Assembly (NCBI GenBank): GCA_037976565.1
Contig: CP137669.1
Span: forward strand, 38,218,912-38,282,911
Source: Mesocentrotus franciscanus
Taxonomy: Eukaryota; Echinodermata; Echinoidea; Camarodonta; Strongylocentrotidae
Length of the DNA stretch: 64,000 nucleotides
Direction of reading: 5' to 3'
Shown one piece after another: positions 45,401-60,400 of this stretch (within the stretch, counting starts at the first letter, position 1; every line of letters starts with the position of its first letter). The notes beneath the pieces were generated by a model. The model was not told where the DNA came from. It saw only the letters and a list, made by a program, of their open reading frames with translations, and did no database searches. The translations under genes and the position numbers were made by a program.

Positions 45401-48400
45401 CACCCAAATGGCTATAATTTCCAAATTAAGAATGATAGCGCGTCCCGGTTGATATCATGGTGTAAGGCACGTCGTCCTCAACACGTACATGTAATTGGTT
45501 CATCTGTCCAATTCGTAGTTTTCGAGTAAATGGCAATTTCATGTTTAGAGGTGAAAAGGCGCGTATTAGGCCTTTTGAGACATTTTTTCGTTTTTCACCC
45601 AAATGGCTATAATTTCCAAATTAAGAATGATAGCGCGTCCCGGTTGATATCATGGTGTAAGGCACGTCGTCCTCAACACGTACATGTAATTGGTTCATCT
45701 GTCCATTCGTAGTTTTCGAGTAAATGGCAATCGTCCTCAACACGTACATGGCGCGTGGTTCAGGCTGTTGAATTTTAGTTTTTCGAGTAAATGGCTATAT
45801 GTTTAAGGTGAAAAAGCGCGATATTGGTGTAAGGCACGTCGTCCTCAACACGTACATGTAATTCATCTGTAATGTAGTTTAATTGCAATTTTGTTTAGAG
45901 GTGAAAAGAGCGCGTCCCGGTTGATATCATGGTGTAAGGCAATTCGTCCTCAACACGTACATGTAATTGGTTCATCTGTCCAATTCGTAGTTTTCGAGTA
46001 AATGGCAATTTTATGTTTAGAGGTGAAAAGGCGCGTATTAGGCCTTTTGAGACGTTTTTTCGTTTTTCACCCAAATGGCTATAATTTCCAAATTAAGAAT
46101 CATAGCGTCCCGGTTGATATCATGGTGTAAGGCACGTCGTCCTCAACACGTACATGTAATTGGTTCATCTGTCCATCTTTAGTTTTCGAGTAAATGGCAA
46201 TTTCATGTTTAGAGGTGATAAAGGCGCGTATTAGGCCTTTTGAGACGTTTTTCGTTGTTTTCATTAATGGCTATAATTTCCAAATTAAGTATCACGCGTC
46301 CGGATGATATCATGGTGTAAGGCACGTCGTCCTCAACACGTACATGTAATTGGTTCATCTGTCCAATTCGTAGTTTTCGAGTAAATGGCAATTTTATGTT
46401 TGGAGGTGTAAAAGGCGCGTATTAGGCCTTTTGAGACGTTTTTTCGTTTTTCACCCAAATGGCTATAATTTCCAAATTAAGTATCATAGCCGCGGGTTGA
46501 TATCATGGTGTAAGGCACGTCGTCCTCAACACGTACATGTAATTGGTTCATCTGTCCAATTCGTAGTTTTCGAGTAAATGGCAATTTTATGTTTAGAGGT
46601 GAAAAGGCGCGTATTAGGCCTTTTGAGACGTTTTTTCGTTTTTCACCCAAATGGCTATAATTTCCAAATTAAGAATCTTAGCGCGTCGGTTGATATCATG
46701 GTGTAAGGCACGTCGTCCTCAACACGTACATGTAATTGGTTCATCTGTCCAATTCGTAGTTTTCGAGTAAATGGCAATTTTATGTTTAGAGGTGAAAAAG
46801 GCGCGTATTAGGCCTTTTGAGACGTTTTTTCGTTTTCACCCAAATGGCTATAATTTCCAAATTAAGAATGATAGCGCGTCCCGGTTGATATCATGGTGTA
46901 AGGCACGTCGTCCTCAACACGTACATGTAATTGGTTCATCTGTCCAATTCGTAGTTTTCGAGTAAATGGCAATTTTATGTTTAGAGGTGAAAAAGGCGCG
47001 TATTAGGCCTTTTGAGACGTTTTTTCGTTTTTCACCCAAATGGCTATAATTTCCAAATTAAGAATCATAGCGCGTCCCGGTTGATATCATGGTGTAAGGC
47101 ACGTCGTCCTCAACACGTACATGTAATTGGTTCATCTGTCCAATTCGTAGTTTTCGAGTAAATGGCAATTTTATGTTTAGAGGTGAAAAGGCGCGTATTA
47201 GGCCTTTTGAGACGTTTTTTCGTTTTTCACCCAAATGGCTATAATTTCCAAATTAAGAATCATAGCGCGTCTCGGTTGATATCATGGTGTAAGGCACGTC
47301 GTCCTCAACACGTACATGTAATTGGTTCATCTGTCCAATTCGTAGTTTTCGAGTAAATGGCAATTTTATGTTTAGAGGTGAAAAGGCGCGTATTAGGCCT
47401 TATGAAAAGGTTTTTTCGCTTTTCACCCAAATGGCTATAATTTCCAAATTAAGAATGATAGCGCGTCCCGGTTGATATCATGGTGTAAGGCACGTCGTCC
47501 TCAACACGTACATGTAATTGGTTCATCTGTCCAATTCGTAGTTTTCGAGTAAATGGCAATTTTATGTTTAGAGGTGAAAAAGGCGCGTATTAGGCCTTTT
47601 GAGACGTTTTTTCGTTTTTCACCCAAATGGCTATAATTTCCAAATTAAGAATGATAGCGCGTCCCGGTTGATATCATGGTGTAAGGCACGTCGTCCTCAA
47701 CACGTACATGTAATTGGTTCATCTGTCCAATTCGTAGTTTTCGAGTAAATGGCAATTTTATGTTTAGAGGTGAAAAAGGCGCGTATTAGGCCTTTTGAGA
47801 CGTTTTTTCGTTTTTCACCCAAATGGCTATAATTTCCAAATTAAGATGATAGCGCGTCCCGGTTGATATCATGGTGTAAGGCACGTCGTCCTCAACACGT
47901 ACATGTAATTGGTTCATCTGTCCAATTCGTAGTTTTCGAGTAAATGGCAATTTCATGTTTAGAGGTGAAAAAGGCGCGTATTAGGCCTTTTGAGACGTTT
48001 TTTTCGTTTTTCACCCAAATGGCTATAATTTCCAAATTAAGAATGATAGCGCGTCCCGGTTGATATCATGGTGTAAGGCACGTCGTCCTCAACACGTACA
48101 TGTAATTGGTTCATCTGTCCAATTCGTAGTTTTCGAGTAAATGGCAATTTTATGTTTAGAGGTGAAAAGGCGCGTATTAGGCCTTTTGAGAGGTTTTTTC
48201 GCTTTTCACCCAAATGGCTATAATTTCCAAATTAAGAATGATAGCGCGTCCCGGTTGATATCATGGTGTAAGGCACGTCGTCCTCAACACGTACATGTAA
48301 TTGGTTCATCTGTCCACCGTAGTTTTCGAGTAAATGGCAATTTTATGTTTAGAGGTGAAAAGGCGCGTATTAGGCCTTTTGAGACGTTTTTTCGTTTTTC

Positions 48401-51400
48401 ACCCAAATGGCTATAATTTCCAAATTAAGAATGATAGCGCGTCCCGGTTGATATCATGGTGTAAGGCACGTCGTCCTCAACACGTACATGTAATTGGTTC
48501 ATCTGTCCAATTCGTAGTTTTCGAGTAAATGGCAATTTTATGTTTAGAGGTGAAAAGGCGCGTATTAGGCCTTTTGAGACGTTTTTTCGTTTTTCACCCA
48601 AATGGCTATAATTTCCAAATTAAGAATGATAGCGCGTCCCGGTTGATATCATGGTGTAAGGCACGTCGTCCTCAACACGTACATGTAATTGGTTCATCTG
48701 TCCAATTCGTAGTTTTCGAGTAAATGGCAATTTCATGTTTAGAGGTGAAAAGGCGCGTATTAGGCCTTTTGAGACGTTTTTTCGTTTTTCACCCAAATGG
48801 CTATAATTTCCAAATTAAGAATGATAGCGCGTCCCGGTTGATATCATGGTGTAAGGCACGTCGTCCTCAACACGTACATGTAATTGGTTCATCTGTCCAA
48901 TTCGTAGTTTTCGAGTAAATGGCAATTTTATGTTTAGAGGTGAAAAGGCGCGTATTAGGCCTTTTGAGACGTTTTTTCGTTTTTCACCCAAATGGCTATA
49001 ATTTCCAAATTAAGAATGATAGCGCGTCCCGGTTGATATCATGGTGTAAGGCACGTCGTCCTCAACACGTACATGTAATTGGTTCATCTGTCCAATTCGT
49101 AGTTTTCGAGTAAATGGCAATTTTATGTTTAGAGGTGAAAAGGCGCGTATTAGGCCTTTTGAGACGTTTTTTCGTTTTTCACCCAAATGGCTATAATTTC
49201 CAAATTAAGAATGATAGCGCGTCCCGGTTGATATCATGGTGTAAGGCACGTCGTCCTCAACACGTACATGTAATTGGTTCATCTGTCCATTCGTAGTTTT
49301 CGAGTAAATGGCAATTTTATGTTTAGAGGTGAAAAGGCGCGTATTAGGCCTTTTGAGACGTTTTTTCGTTTTTCACCCAAATGGCTATAATTTCCAAATT
49401 AAGAATGATAGCGCGTCCCGGTTGATATCATGGTGTAAGGCACGTCGTCCTCAACACGTACATGTAATTGGTTCATCTGTCCAATTCGTAGTTTTCGAGT
49501 AAATGGCAATTTAATGTTTAGAGGTGAAAAGGCGCGTATTAGGCCTTTTGAGACGTTTTTTCGTTTTTCACCCAAATGGCTATAATTTCCAAATTAAGAA
49601 TGATAGCGCGTCCCGGTTGATATCATGGTGTAAGGCACGTCGTCCTCAACACGTACATGTAATTGGTTCATCTGTCCAATTCGTAGTTTTCGAGTAAATG
49701 GCAATTTTATGTTTAGAGGTGAAAAAGGCGCGTATTAGGCCTTTTGAGACGTTTTTTCGTTTTTCACCCAAATGGCTATAATTTCCAAATTAAGAATGAT
49801 AGCGCGTCCCGGTTGATATCATGGTGTAAGGCACGTCGTCCTCAACACGTACATGTAATTGGTTCATCTGTCCAATTCGTAGTTTTCGAGTAAATGGCAA
49901 TTTTATGTTTAGAGGTGAAAAAGGCGCGTATTAGGCCTTTTGAGACGTTTTTTCGTTTTTCACCCAAATGGCTATAATTTCCAAATTAAGAATGATAGCG
50001 CGTCCCGGTTGATATCATGGTGTAAGGCACGTCGTCCTCAACACGTACATGTAATTGGTTCATCTGTCCAATTCGTAGTTTTCGAGTAAATGGCAATTTC
50101 ATGTTTAGAGGTGAAAAGGCGCGTATTAGGCCTTTTGAGACGTTTTTTCGTTTTTCACCCAAATGGCTATAATTTCCAAATTAAGAATGATAGCGCGTCC
50201 CGGTTGATATCATGGTGTAAGGCACGTCGTCCTCAACACGTACATGTAATTGGTTCATCTGTCCAATTCGTAGTTTTCGAGTAAATGGCAATTTTATGTT
50301 TAGAGGTGAAAAGGCGCGTATTAGGCCTTTTGAGACGTTTTTTTCGTTTTTCACCCAAATGGCTATAATTTCCAAATTAAGAATGATAGCGCGTCCCGGT
50401 TGATATCATGGTGTAAGGCACGTCGTCCTCAACACGTACATGTAATTGGTTCATCTGTCCAATTCGTAGTTTTCGAGTAAATGGCAATTTTATGTTTAGA
50501 GGTGAAAAGGCGCGTATTAGGCCTTTTGAGACGTTTTTTCGTTTTTCACCCAAATGGCTATAATTTCCAAATTAAGAATGATAGCGCGTCCCGGTTGATA
50601 TCATGGTGTAAGGCACGTCGTCCTCAACACGTACATGTAATTGGTTCATCTGTCCAATTCGTAGTTTTCGAGTAAATGGCAATTTTATGTTTAGAGGTGA
50701 AAAGGCGCGTATTAGGCCTTTTGAGACGTTTTTTCGTTTTTCACCCAAATGGCTATAATTTCCAAATTAAGAATGATAGCGCGTCCCGGTTGATATCATG
50801 GTGTAAGGCACGTCGTCCTCAACACGTACATGTAATTGGTTCATCTGTCCAATTCGTAGTTTTCGAGTAAATGGCAATTTTATGTTTAGAGGTGAAAAAG
50901 GCGCGTATTAGGCCTTTTGAGACGTTTTTTCGTTTTTCACCCAAATGGCTATAATTTCCAAATTAAGAATGATAGCGCGTCGGTTGATATCATGGTGTAA
51001 GGCACGTCGTCCTCAACACGTACATGTAATTGGTTCATCTGTCCAATTCGTAGTTTTCGAGTAAATGGCAATTTCATGTTTAGAGGTGAAAAGGCGCGTA
51101 TTAGGCCTTTTGAGACGTTTTTTCGTTTTTCACCCAAATGGCTATAATTTCCAAATTAAGAATGATAGCGCGTCCCGGTTGATATCATGGTGTAAGGCAC
51201 GTCGTCCTCAACACGTACATGTAATTGGTTCATCTGTCCAATTCGTAGTTTTCGAGTAAATGGCAATTTTATGTTTAGAGGTGAAAAGGCGCGTATTAGG
51301 CCTTTTGAGACGTTTTTTCGTTTTTCACCCAAATGGCTATAATTTCCAAATTAAGAATGATAGCGCGTCCCGGTTGATATCATGGTGTAAGGCACGTCGT

Positions 51401-54400
51401 CCTCAACACGTACATGTAATTGGTTCATCTGTCCAATTCGTAGTTTTCGAGTAAATGGCAATTTTATGTTTAGAGGTGAAAAGGCGCGTATTAGGCCTTT
51501 TGAGACGTTTTTTCGTTTTTCACCCAAATGGCTATAATTTCCAAATTAAGAATGATAGCGCGTCCCGGTTGATATCATGGTGTAAGGCACGTCGTCCTCA
51601 ACACGTACATGTAATTGGTTCATCTGTCCAATTCGTAGTTTTCGAGTAAATGGCAATTTTATGTTTAGAGGTGAAAAGGCGCGTATTAGGCCTTTTGAGA
51701 CGTTTTTTTCGCTTTTCACCCAAATGGCTATAATTTCCAAATTAAGAATGATAGCGCGTCCCGGTTGATATCATGGTGTAAGGCACGTCGTCCTCAACAC
51801 GTACATGTAATTGGTTCATCTGTCCAATTCGTAGTTTTCGAGTAAATGGCAATTTTATGTTTAGAGGTGAAAAGGCGCGTATTAGGCCTTTTGAGACGTT
51901 TTTTCGTTTTTCACCCAAATGGCTATAATTTCCAAATTAAGAATGATAGCGCGTCCCGGTTGATATCATGGTGTAAGGCACGTCGTCCTCAACACGTACA
52001 TGTAATTGGTTCATCTGTCCAATTCGTAGTTTTCGAGTAAATGGCAATTTCATGTTTAGAGGTGAAAAGGCGCGTATTAGGCCTTTTGAGACGTTTTTTC
52101 GTTTTTCACCCAAATGGCTATAATTTCCAAATTAAGAATGATAGCGCGTCCCGGTTGATATCATGGTGTAAGGCACGTCGTCCTCAACACGTACATGTAA
52201 TTGGTTCATCTGTCCAATTCGTAGTTTTCGAGTAAATGGCAATTTCATGTTTAGAGGTGAAAAGGCGCGTATTAGGCCTTTTGAGACGTTTTTTCGTTTT
52301 TCACCCAAATGGCTATAATTTCCAAATTAAGAATGATAGCGCGTCCCGGTTGATATCATGGTGTAAGGCACGTCGTCCTCAACACGTACATGTAATTGGT
52401 TCATCTGTCCATTCGTAGTTTTCGAGTAAATGGCAATTTTATGTTTAGAGGTGAAAAGGCGCGTATTAGGCCTTTTGAGACGTTTTTTCGTTTTTCACCC
52501 AAATGGCTATAATTTCCAAATTAAGAATGATAGCGCGTCCCGGTTGATATCATGGTGTAAGGCACGTCGTCCTCAACACGTACATGTAATTGGTTCATCT
52601 GTCCAATTCGTAGTTTTCGAGTAAATGGCAATTTTATGTTTAGAGGTGAAAAGGCGCGTATTAGGCCTTTTGAGACGTTTTTTCGTTTTTCACCCAAATG
52701 GCTATAATTTCCAAATTAAGAATGATAGCGCGTCCCGGTTGATATCATGGTGTAAGGCACGTCGTCCTCAACACGTACATGTAATTGGTTCATCTGTCCA
52801 TTCGTAGTTTTCGAGTAAATGGCAATTTTATGTTTAGAGGTGAAAAGGCGCGTATTAGGCCTTTTGAGACGTTTTTTCGTTTTTCACCCAAATGGCTATA
52901 ATTTCCAAATTAAGAATGATAGCGCGTCCCGGTTGATATCATGGTGTAAGGCACGTCGTCCTCAACACGTACATGTAATTGGTTCATCTGTCCAATTCGT
53001 AGTTTTCGAGTAAATGGCAATTTTATGTTTAGAGGTGAAAAGGCGCGTATTAGGCCTTTTGAGACGTTTTTTCGTTTTTCACCCAAATGGCTATAATTTC
53101 CAAATTAAGAATGATAGCGCGTCCCGGTTGATATCATGGTGTAAGGCACGTCGTCCTCAACACGTACATGTAATTGGTTCATCTGTCCAATTCGTAGTTT
53201 TCGAGTAAATGGCAATTTTATGTTTAGAGGTGAAAAAGGCGCGTATTAGGCCTTTTGAGACGTTTTTTCGTTTTTCACCCAAATGGCTATAATTTCCAAA
53301 TTAAGAATGATAGCGCGTCCCGGTTGATATCATGGTGTAAGGCACGTCGTCCTCAACACGTACATGTAATTGGTTCATCTGTCCAATTCGTAGTTTTCGA
53401 GTAAATGGCAATTTTATGTTTAGAGGTGAAAAAGGCGCGTATTAGGCCTTTTGAGACGTTTTTTCGTTTTTCACCCAAATGGCTATAATTTCCAAATTAA
53501 GAATGATAGCGCGTCCCGGTTGATATCATGGTGTAAGGCACGTCGTCCTCAACACGTACATGTAATTGGTTCATCTGTCCAATTCGTAGTTTTCGAGTAA
53601 ATGGCAATTTCATGTTTAGAGGTGAAAAAGGCGCGTATTAGGCCTTTTGAGACGTTTTTTCGTTTTTCACCCAAATGGCTATAATTTCCAAATTAAGAAT
53701 GATAGCGCGTCCCGGTTGATATCATGGTGTAAGGCACGTCGTCCTCAACACGTACATGTAATTGGTTCATCTGTCCAATTCGTAGTTTTCGAGTAAATGG
53801 CAATTTCATGTTTAGAGGTGAAAAGGCGCGTATTAGGCCTTTTGAGACGTTTTTTTCGTTTTTCACCCAAATGGCTATAATTTCCAAATTAAGAATCATA
53901 GCGCGTCCCGGTTGATATCATGGTGTAAGGCACGTCGTCCTCAACACGTACATGTAATTGGTTCATCTGTCCAATTCGTAGTTTTCGAGTAAATGGCAAT
54001 TTTATGTTTAGAGGTGAAAAGGCGCGTATTAGGCCTTTTGAGACGTTTTTTCGTTTTTCACCCAAATGGCTATAATTTCCAAATTAAGTATGATAGCGCG
54101 TCCCGGTTGATATCATGGTGTAAGGCACGTCGTCCTCAACACGTACATGTAATTGGTTCATCTGTCCAATTCGTAGTTTTCGAGTAAATGGCAATTTTAT
54201 GTTTAGAGGTGAAAAGGCGCGTATTAGGCCTTTTGAGACGTTTTTTTCGTTTTTCACCCAAATGGCTATAATTTCCAAATTAAGAATCATAGCGCGTCCC
54301 GGTTGATATCATGGTGTAAGGCACGTCGTCCTCAACACGTACATGTAATTGGTTCATCTGTCCAATTCGTAGTTTTCGAGTAAATGGCAATTTTATGTTT

Positions 54401-57400
54401 AGAGGTGAAAAGGCGCGTATTAGGCCTTTTGAGACGTTTTTTTCGTTTTTCACCCAAATGGCTATAATTTCCAAATTAAGAATCATAGCGCGTCCCGGTT
54501 GATATCATGGTGTAAGGCACGTCGTCCTCAACACGTACATGTAATTGGTTCATCTGTCCAATTCGTAGTTTTCGAGTAAATGGCAATTTTATGTTTAGAG
54601 GTGAAAAGGCGCGTATTAGGCCTTTTGAGACGTTTTTTCGTTTTTCACCCAAATGGCTATAATTTCCAAATTAAGAATCTTAGCGCGTCCCGGTTGATAT
54701 CATGGTGTAAGGCACGTCGTCCTCAACACGTACATGTAATTGGTTCATCTGTCCAATTCGTAGTTTTCGAGTAAATGGCAATTTTATGTTTAGAGGTGAA
54801 AAGGCGCGTATTAGGCCTTTTGAGACGTTTTTTCGTTTTTCACCCAAATGGCTATAATTTCCAAATTAAGAATCTTAGCGCGTCCCGGTTGATATCATGG
54901 TGTAAGGCACGTCGTCCTCAACACGTACATGTAATTGGTTCATCTGTCCAATTCGTAGTTTTCGAGTAAATGGCAATTTTATGTTTAGAGGTGAAAAGGC
55001 GCGTATTAGGCCTTTTGAGACGTTTTTTCGTTTTTCACCCAAATGGCTATAATTTCCAAATTAAGAATCTTAGCGCGTCCCGGTTGATATCATGGTGTAA
55101 GGCACGTCGTCCTCAACACGTACATGTAATTGGTTCATCTGTCCAATTCGTAGTTTTCGAGTAAATGGCAATTTTATGTTTAGAGGTGAAAAGGCGCGTA
55201 TTAGGCCTTTTGAGACGTTTTTTCGTTTTTCACCCAAATGGCTATAATTTCCAAATTAAGAATCTTAGCGCGTCCCGGTTGATATCATGGTGTAAGGCAC
55301 GTCGTCCTCAACACGTACATGTAATTGGTTCATCTGTCCAATTCGTAGTTTTCGAGTAAATGGCAATTTTATGTTTAGAGGTGAAATAGGCGCGTATTAG
55401 GCCTTTTGAGACGTTTTTTTCGTTTTTCACCCAAATGGCTATAATTTCCAAATTAAGAATCATAGCGCGTCCCGGTTGATATCATGGTGTAAGGCACGTC
55501 GTCCTCAACACGTACATGTAATTGGTTCATCTGTCCAATTCGTAGTTTTCGAGTAAATGGCAATTTTATGTTTAGAGGTGAAAAGGCGCGTATTAGGCCT
55601 TTTGAGACGTTTTTTCGTTTTTCACCCAAATGGCTATAATTTCCAAATTAAGAATCATAGCGCGTCCCGGTTGATATCATGGTGTAAGGCACGTCGTCCT
55701 CAACACGTACATGTAATTGGTTCATCTGTCCATTCGTAGTTTTCGAGTAAATGGCAATTTTATGTTTAGAGGTGAAAAGGCGCGTATTAGGCCTTTTGAG
55801 ACGTTTTTTCGTTTTCACCCAAATGGCTATAATTTCCAAATTAAGAATCTTAGCGCGTCCCGGTTGATATCATGGTGTAAGGCACGTCGTCCTCAACACG
55901 TACATGTAATTGGTTCATCTGTCCAATTCGTAGTTTTCGAGTAAATGGCAATTTTATGTTTAGAGGTGAAAAGGCGCGTATTAGGCCTTTTGAGCCGTTT
56001 TTTCGTTTTTCACCCAAATGGCTATAATTTCCAAATTAAGAATCTTAGCGCGTCCCGGTTGATATCATGGTGTAAGGCACGTCGTCCTCAACACGTACAT
56101 GTAATTGGTTCATCTGTCCAATTCGTAGTTTTCGAGTAAATGGCAATTTTATGTTTAGAGGTGAAAAGGCGCGTATTAGGCCTTTTGAGACGTTTTTTCG
56201 TTTTTCACCCAAATGGCTATAATTTCCAAATTAAGAATCTTAGCGCGTCCCGGTTGATATCATGGTGTAAGGCACGTCGTCCTCAACACGTACATGTAAT
56301 TGGTTCATCTGTCCAATTCGTAGTTTTCGAGTAAATGGCAATTTTATGTTTAGAGGTGAAAAGGCGCGTATTAGGCCTTTTGAGACGTTTTTTCGTTTTT
56401 CACCCAAATGGCTATAATTTCCAAATTAAGAATCTTAGCGCGTCCCGGTTGATATCATGGTGTAAGGCACGTCGTCCTCAACACGTACATGTAATTGGTT
56501 CATCTGTCCAATTCGTAGTTTTCGAGTAAATGGCAATTTTATGTTTAGAGGTGAAAAGGCGCGTATTAGGCCTTTTGAGACGTTTTTTCGTTTTTCACCC
56601 AAATGGCTATAATTTCCAAATTAAGAATCTTAGCGCGTCCCGGTTGATATCATGGTGTAAGGCACGTCGTCCTCAACACGTACATGTAATTGGTTCATCT
56701 GTCCAATTCGTAGTTTTCGAGTAAATGGCAATTTTATGTTTAGAGGTGAAAAGGCGCGTATTAGGCCTTTTGAGACGTTTTTTTCGTTTTTCACCCAAAT
56801 GGCTATAATTTCCAAATTAAGAATCATAGCGCGTCCCGGTTGATATCATGGTGTAAGGCACGTCGTCCTCAACACGTACATGTAATTGGTTCATCTGTCC
56901 AATTCGTAGTTTTCGAGTAAATGGCAATTTTATGTTTAGAGGTGAAAAGGCGCGTATTAGGCCTTTTGAGACGTTTTTTTCGTTTTTCACCCAAATGGCT
57001 ATAATTTCCAAATTAAGAATCTTAGCGCGTCCCGGTTGATATCATGGTGTAAGGCACGTCGTCCTCAACACGTACATGTAATTGGTTCATCTGTCCAATT
57101 CGTAGTTTTCGAGTAAATGGCAATTTTATGTTTAGAGGTGAAAAGGCGCGTATTAGGCCTTTTGAGACGGTTTTTTCGTTTTTCACCCAAATGGCTATAA
57201 TTTCCAAATTAAGTATCTTAGCGCGTCCCGGTTGATATCATGGTGTAAGGCACGTCGTCCTCAACACGTACATGTAATTGGTTCATCTGTCCAATTCGTA
57301 GTTTTCGAGTAAATGGCAATTTTATGTTTAGAGGTGAAAAGGCGCGTATTAGGCCTTTTGAGACGTTTTTTCGTTTTTCACCCAAATGGCTATAATTTCC

Positions 57401-60400
57401 AAATTAAGAATCTTAGCGCGTCCCGGTTGATATCATGGTGTAAGGCACGTCGTCCTCAACACGTACATGTAATTGGTTCATCTGTCCAATTCGTAGTTTT
57501 CGAGTAAATGGCAATTTCATGTTTAGAGGTGAAAAGGCGCGTATTAGGCCTTTTGAGACGTTTTTTCGTTTTTCACCCAAATGGCTATAATTTCCAAATT
57601 AAGAATCTTAGCGCGTCCCGGTTGATATCATGGTGTAAGGCACGTCGTCCTCAACACGTACATGTAATTGGTTCATCTGTCCAATTCGTAGTTTTCGAGT
57701 AAATGGCAATTTCATGTTTAGAGGTGAAAAAGGCGCGTATTAGGCCTTTTGAGACGTTTTTTCGTTTTTCACCCAAATGGCTATAATTTCCAAATTAAGA
57801 ATCTTAGCGCGTCCCGGTTGATATCATGGTGTAAGGCACGTCGTCCTCAACACGTACATGTAATTGGTTCATCTGTCCAATTCGTAGTTTTCGAGTAAAT
57901 GGCAATTTCATGTTTAGAGGTGAAAAGGCGCGTATTAGGCCTTTTGAGACGTTTTTTGGTTTTTCACCCAAATGGCTATAATTTCCAAATTAAGAATCTT
58001 AGCGCGTCCCGGTTGATATCATGGTGTAAGGCACGTCGTCCTCAACACGTACATGTAATTGGTTCATCTGTCCAATTCGTAGTTTTCGAGTAAATGGCAA
58101 TTTCATGTTTAGAGGTGAAAAGGCGCGTATTAGGCCTTTTGAGACATTTTTTTCGTTTTTCACCCAAATGGCTATAATTTCCAAATTAAGAATCTTAGCG
58201 CGTCCCGGTTGATATCATGGTGTAAGGCACGTCGTCCTCAACACGTACATGTAATTGGTTCATCTGTCCAATTCGTAGTTTTCGAGTAAATGGCAATTTC
58301 ATGTTTAGAGGTGAAAAGGCGCGTATTAGGCCTTTTGAGACGTTTTTTCGTTTTTCACCCAAATGGCTATAATTTCCAAATTAAGTATCTTAGCGCGTCC
58401 CGGTTGATATCATGGTGTAAGGCACGTCGTCCTCAACACGTACATGTAATTGGTTCATCTGTCCAATTCGTAGTTTTCGAGTAAATGGCAATTTCATGTT
58501 TAGAGGTGAAAAGGCGCGTATTAGGCCTTTTGAGACGTTTTTTCGTTTTTCACCCAAATGGCTATAATTTCCAAATTAAGAATCTTAGCGCGTCCCGGTT
58601 GATATCATGGTGTAAGGCACGTCGTCCTCAACACGTACATGTAATTGGTTCATCTGTCCAATTCGTAGTTTTCGAGTAAATGGCAATTTCATGTTTAGAG
58701 GTGAAAAGGCGCGTATTAGGCCTTTTGAGACGTTTTTTCGTTTTTCACCCAAATGGCTATAATTTCCAAATTAAGTCTCTTAGCGCGTCCCGGTTGATAT
58801 CATGGTGTAAGGCACGTCGTCCTCAACACGTACATGTAATTGGTTCATCTGTCCAATTCGTAGTTTTCGAGTAAATGGCAATTTCATGTTTAGAGGTGAA
58901 AAAGGCGCGTATTAGGCCTTTTGAGACGTTTTTTCGTTTTTCACCCAAATGGCTATAATTTCCAAATTAAGAATCTTAGCGCGTCCCGGTTGATATCATG
59001 GTGTAAGGCACGTCGTCCTCAACACGTACATGTAATTGGTTCATCTGTCCAATTCGTAGTTTTCGAGTAAATGGCAATTTCATGTTTAGAGGTGAAAAGG
59101 CGCGTATTAGGCCTTTTGAGACATTTTTTTGGTTTTTCACCCAAATGGCTATAATTTCCAAATTAAGAATCTTAGCGCGTCCCGGTTGATATCATGGTGT
59201 AAGGCACGTCGTCCTCAACACGTACATGTAATTGGTTCATCTGTCCAATTCGTAGTTTTCGAGTAAATGGCAATTTCATGTTTAGAGGTGAAAAGGCGCG
59301 TATTAGGCCTTTTGAGACGTTTTTTCGTTTTTCACCCAAATGGCTATAATTTCCAAATTAAGAATCTTAGCGCGTCCCGGTTGATATCATGGTGTAAGGC
59401 ACGTCGTCCTCAACACGTACATGTAATTGGTTCATCTGTCCAATTCGTAGTTTTCGAGTAAATGGCAATTTCATGTTTAGAGGTGAAAAGGCGCGTATTA
59501 GGCCTTTTGAGACGTTTTTTCGTTTTTCACCCAAATGGCTATAATTTCCAAATTAAGAATCTTAGCGCGTCCCGGTTGATATCATGGTGTAAGGCACGTC
59601 GTCCTCAACACGTACATGTAATTGGTTCATCTGTCCAATTCGTAGTTTTCGAGTAAATGGCAATTTCATGTTTAGAGGTGAAAAGGCGCGTATTAGGCCT
59701 TTTGAGACGTTTTTTCGTTTTTCACCCAAATGGCTATAATTTCCAAATTAAGAATCTTAGCGCGTCCCGGTTGATATCATGGTGTAAGGCACGTCGTCCT
59801 CAACACGTACATGTAATTGGTTCATCTGTCCAATTCGTAGTTTTCGAGTAAATGGCAATTTCATGTTTAGAGGTGAAAAGGCGCGTATTAGGCCTTTTGA
59901 GACGTTTTTTCGTTTTTCACCCAAATGGCTATAATTTCCAAATTAAGAATCTTAGCGCGTCCCGGTTGATATCATGGTGTAAGGCACGTCGTCCTCAACA
60001 CGTACATGTAATTGGTTCATCTGTCCAATTCGTAGTTTTCGAGTAAATGGCAATTTCATGTTTAGAGGTGAAAAGGCGCGTATTAGGCCTTTTGAGACAT
60101 TTTTTCGTTTTTCACCCAAATGGCTATAATTTCCAAATTAAGAATGATAGCGCGTCCCGGTTGATATCATGGTGTAAGGCACGTCGTCCTCAACACGTAC
60201 ATGTAATTGGTTCATCTGTCCAATTCGTAGTTTTCGAGTAAATGGCAATTTTATGTTTAGAGGTGAAAAGGCGCGTATTAGGCCTTTTGAGACGTTTTTT
60301 CGTTTTTCACCCAAATGGCTATAATTTCCAAATTAAGAATCTTAGCGCGTCCCGGTTGATATCATGGTGTAAGGCACGTCGTCCTCAACACGTACATGTA

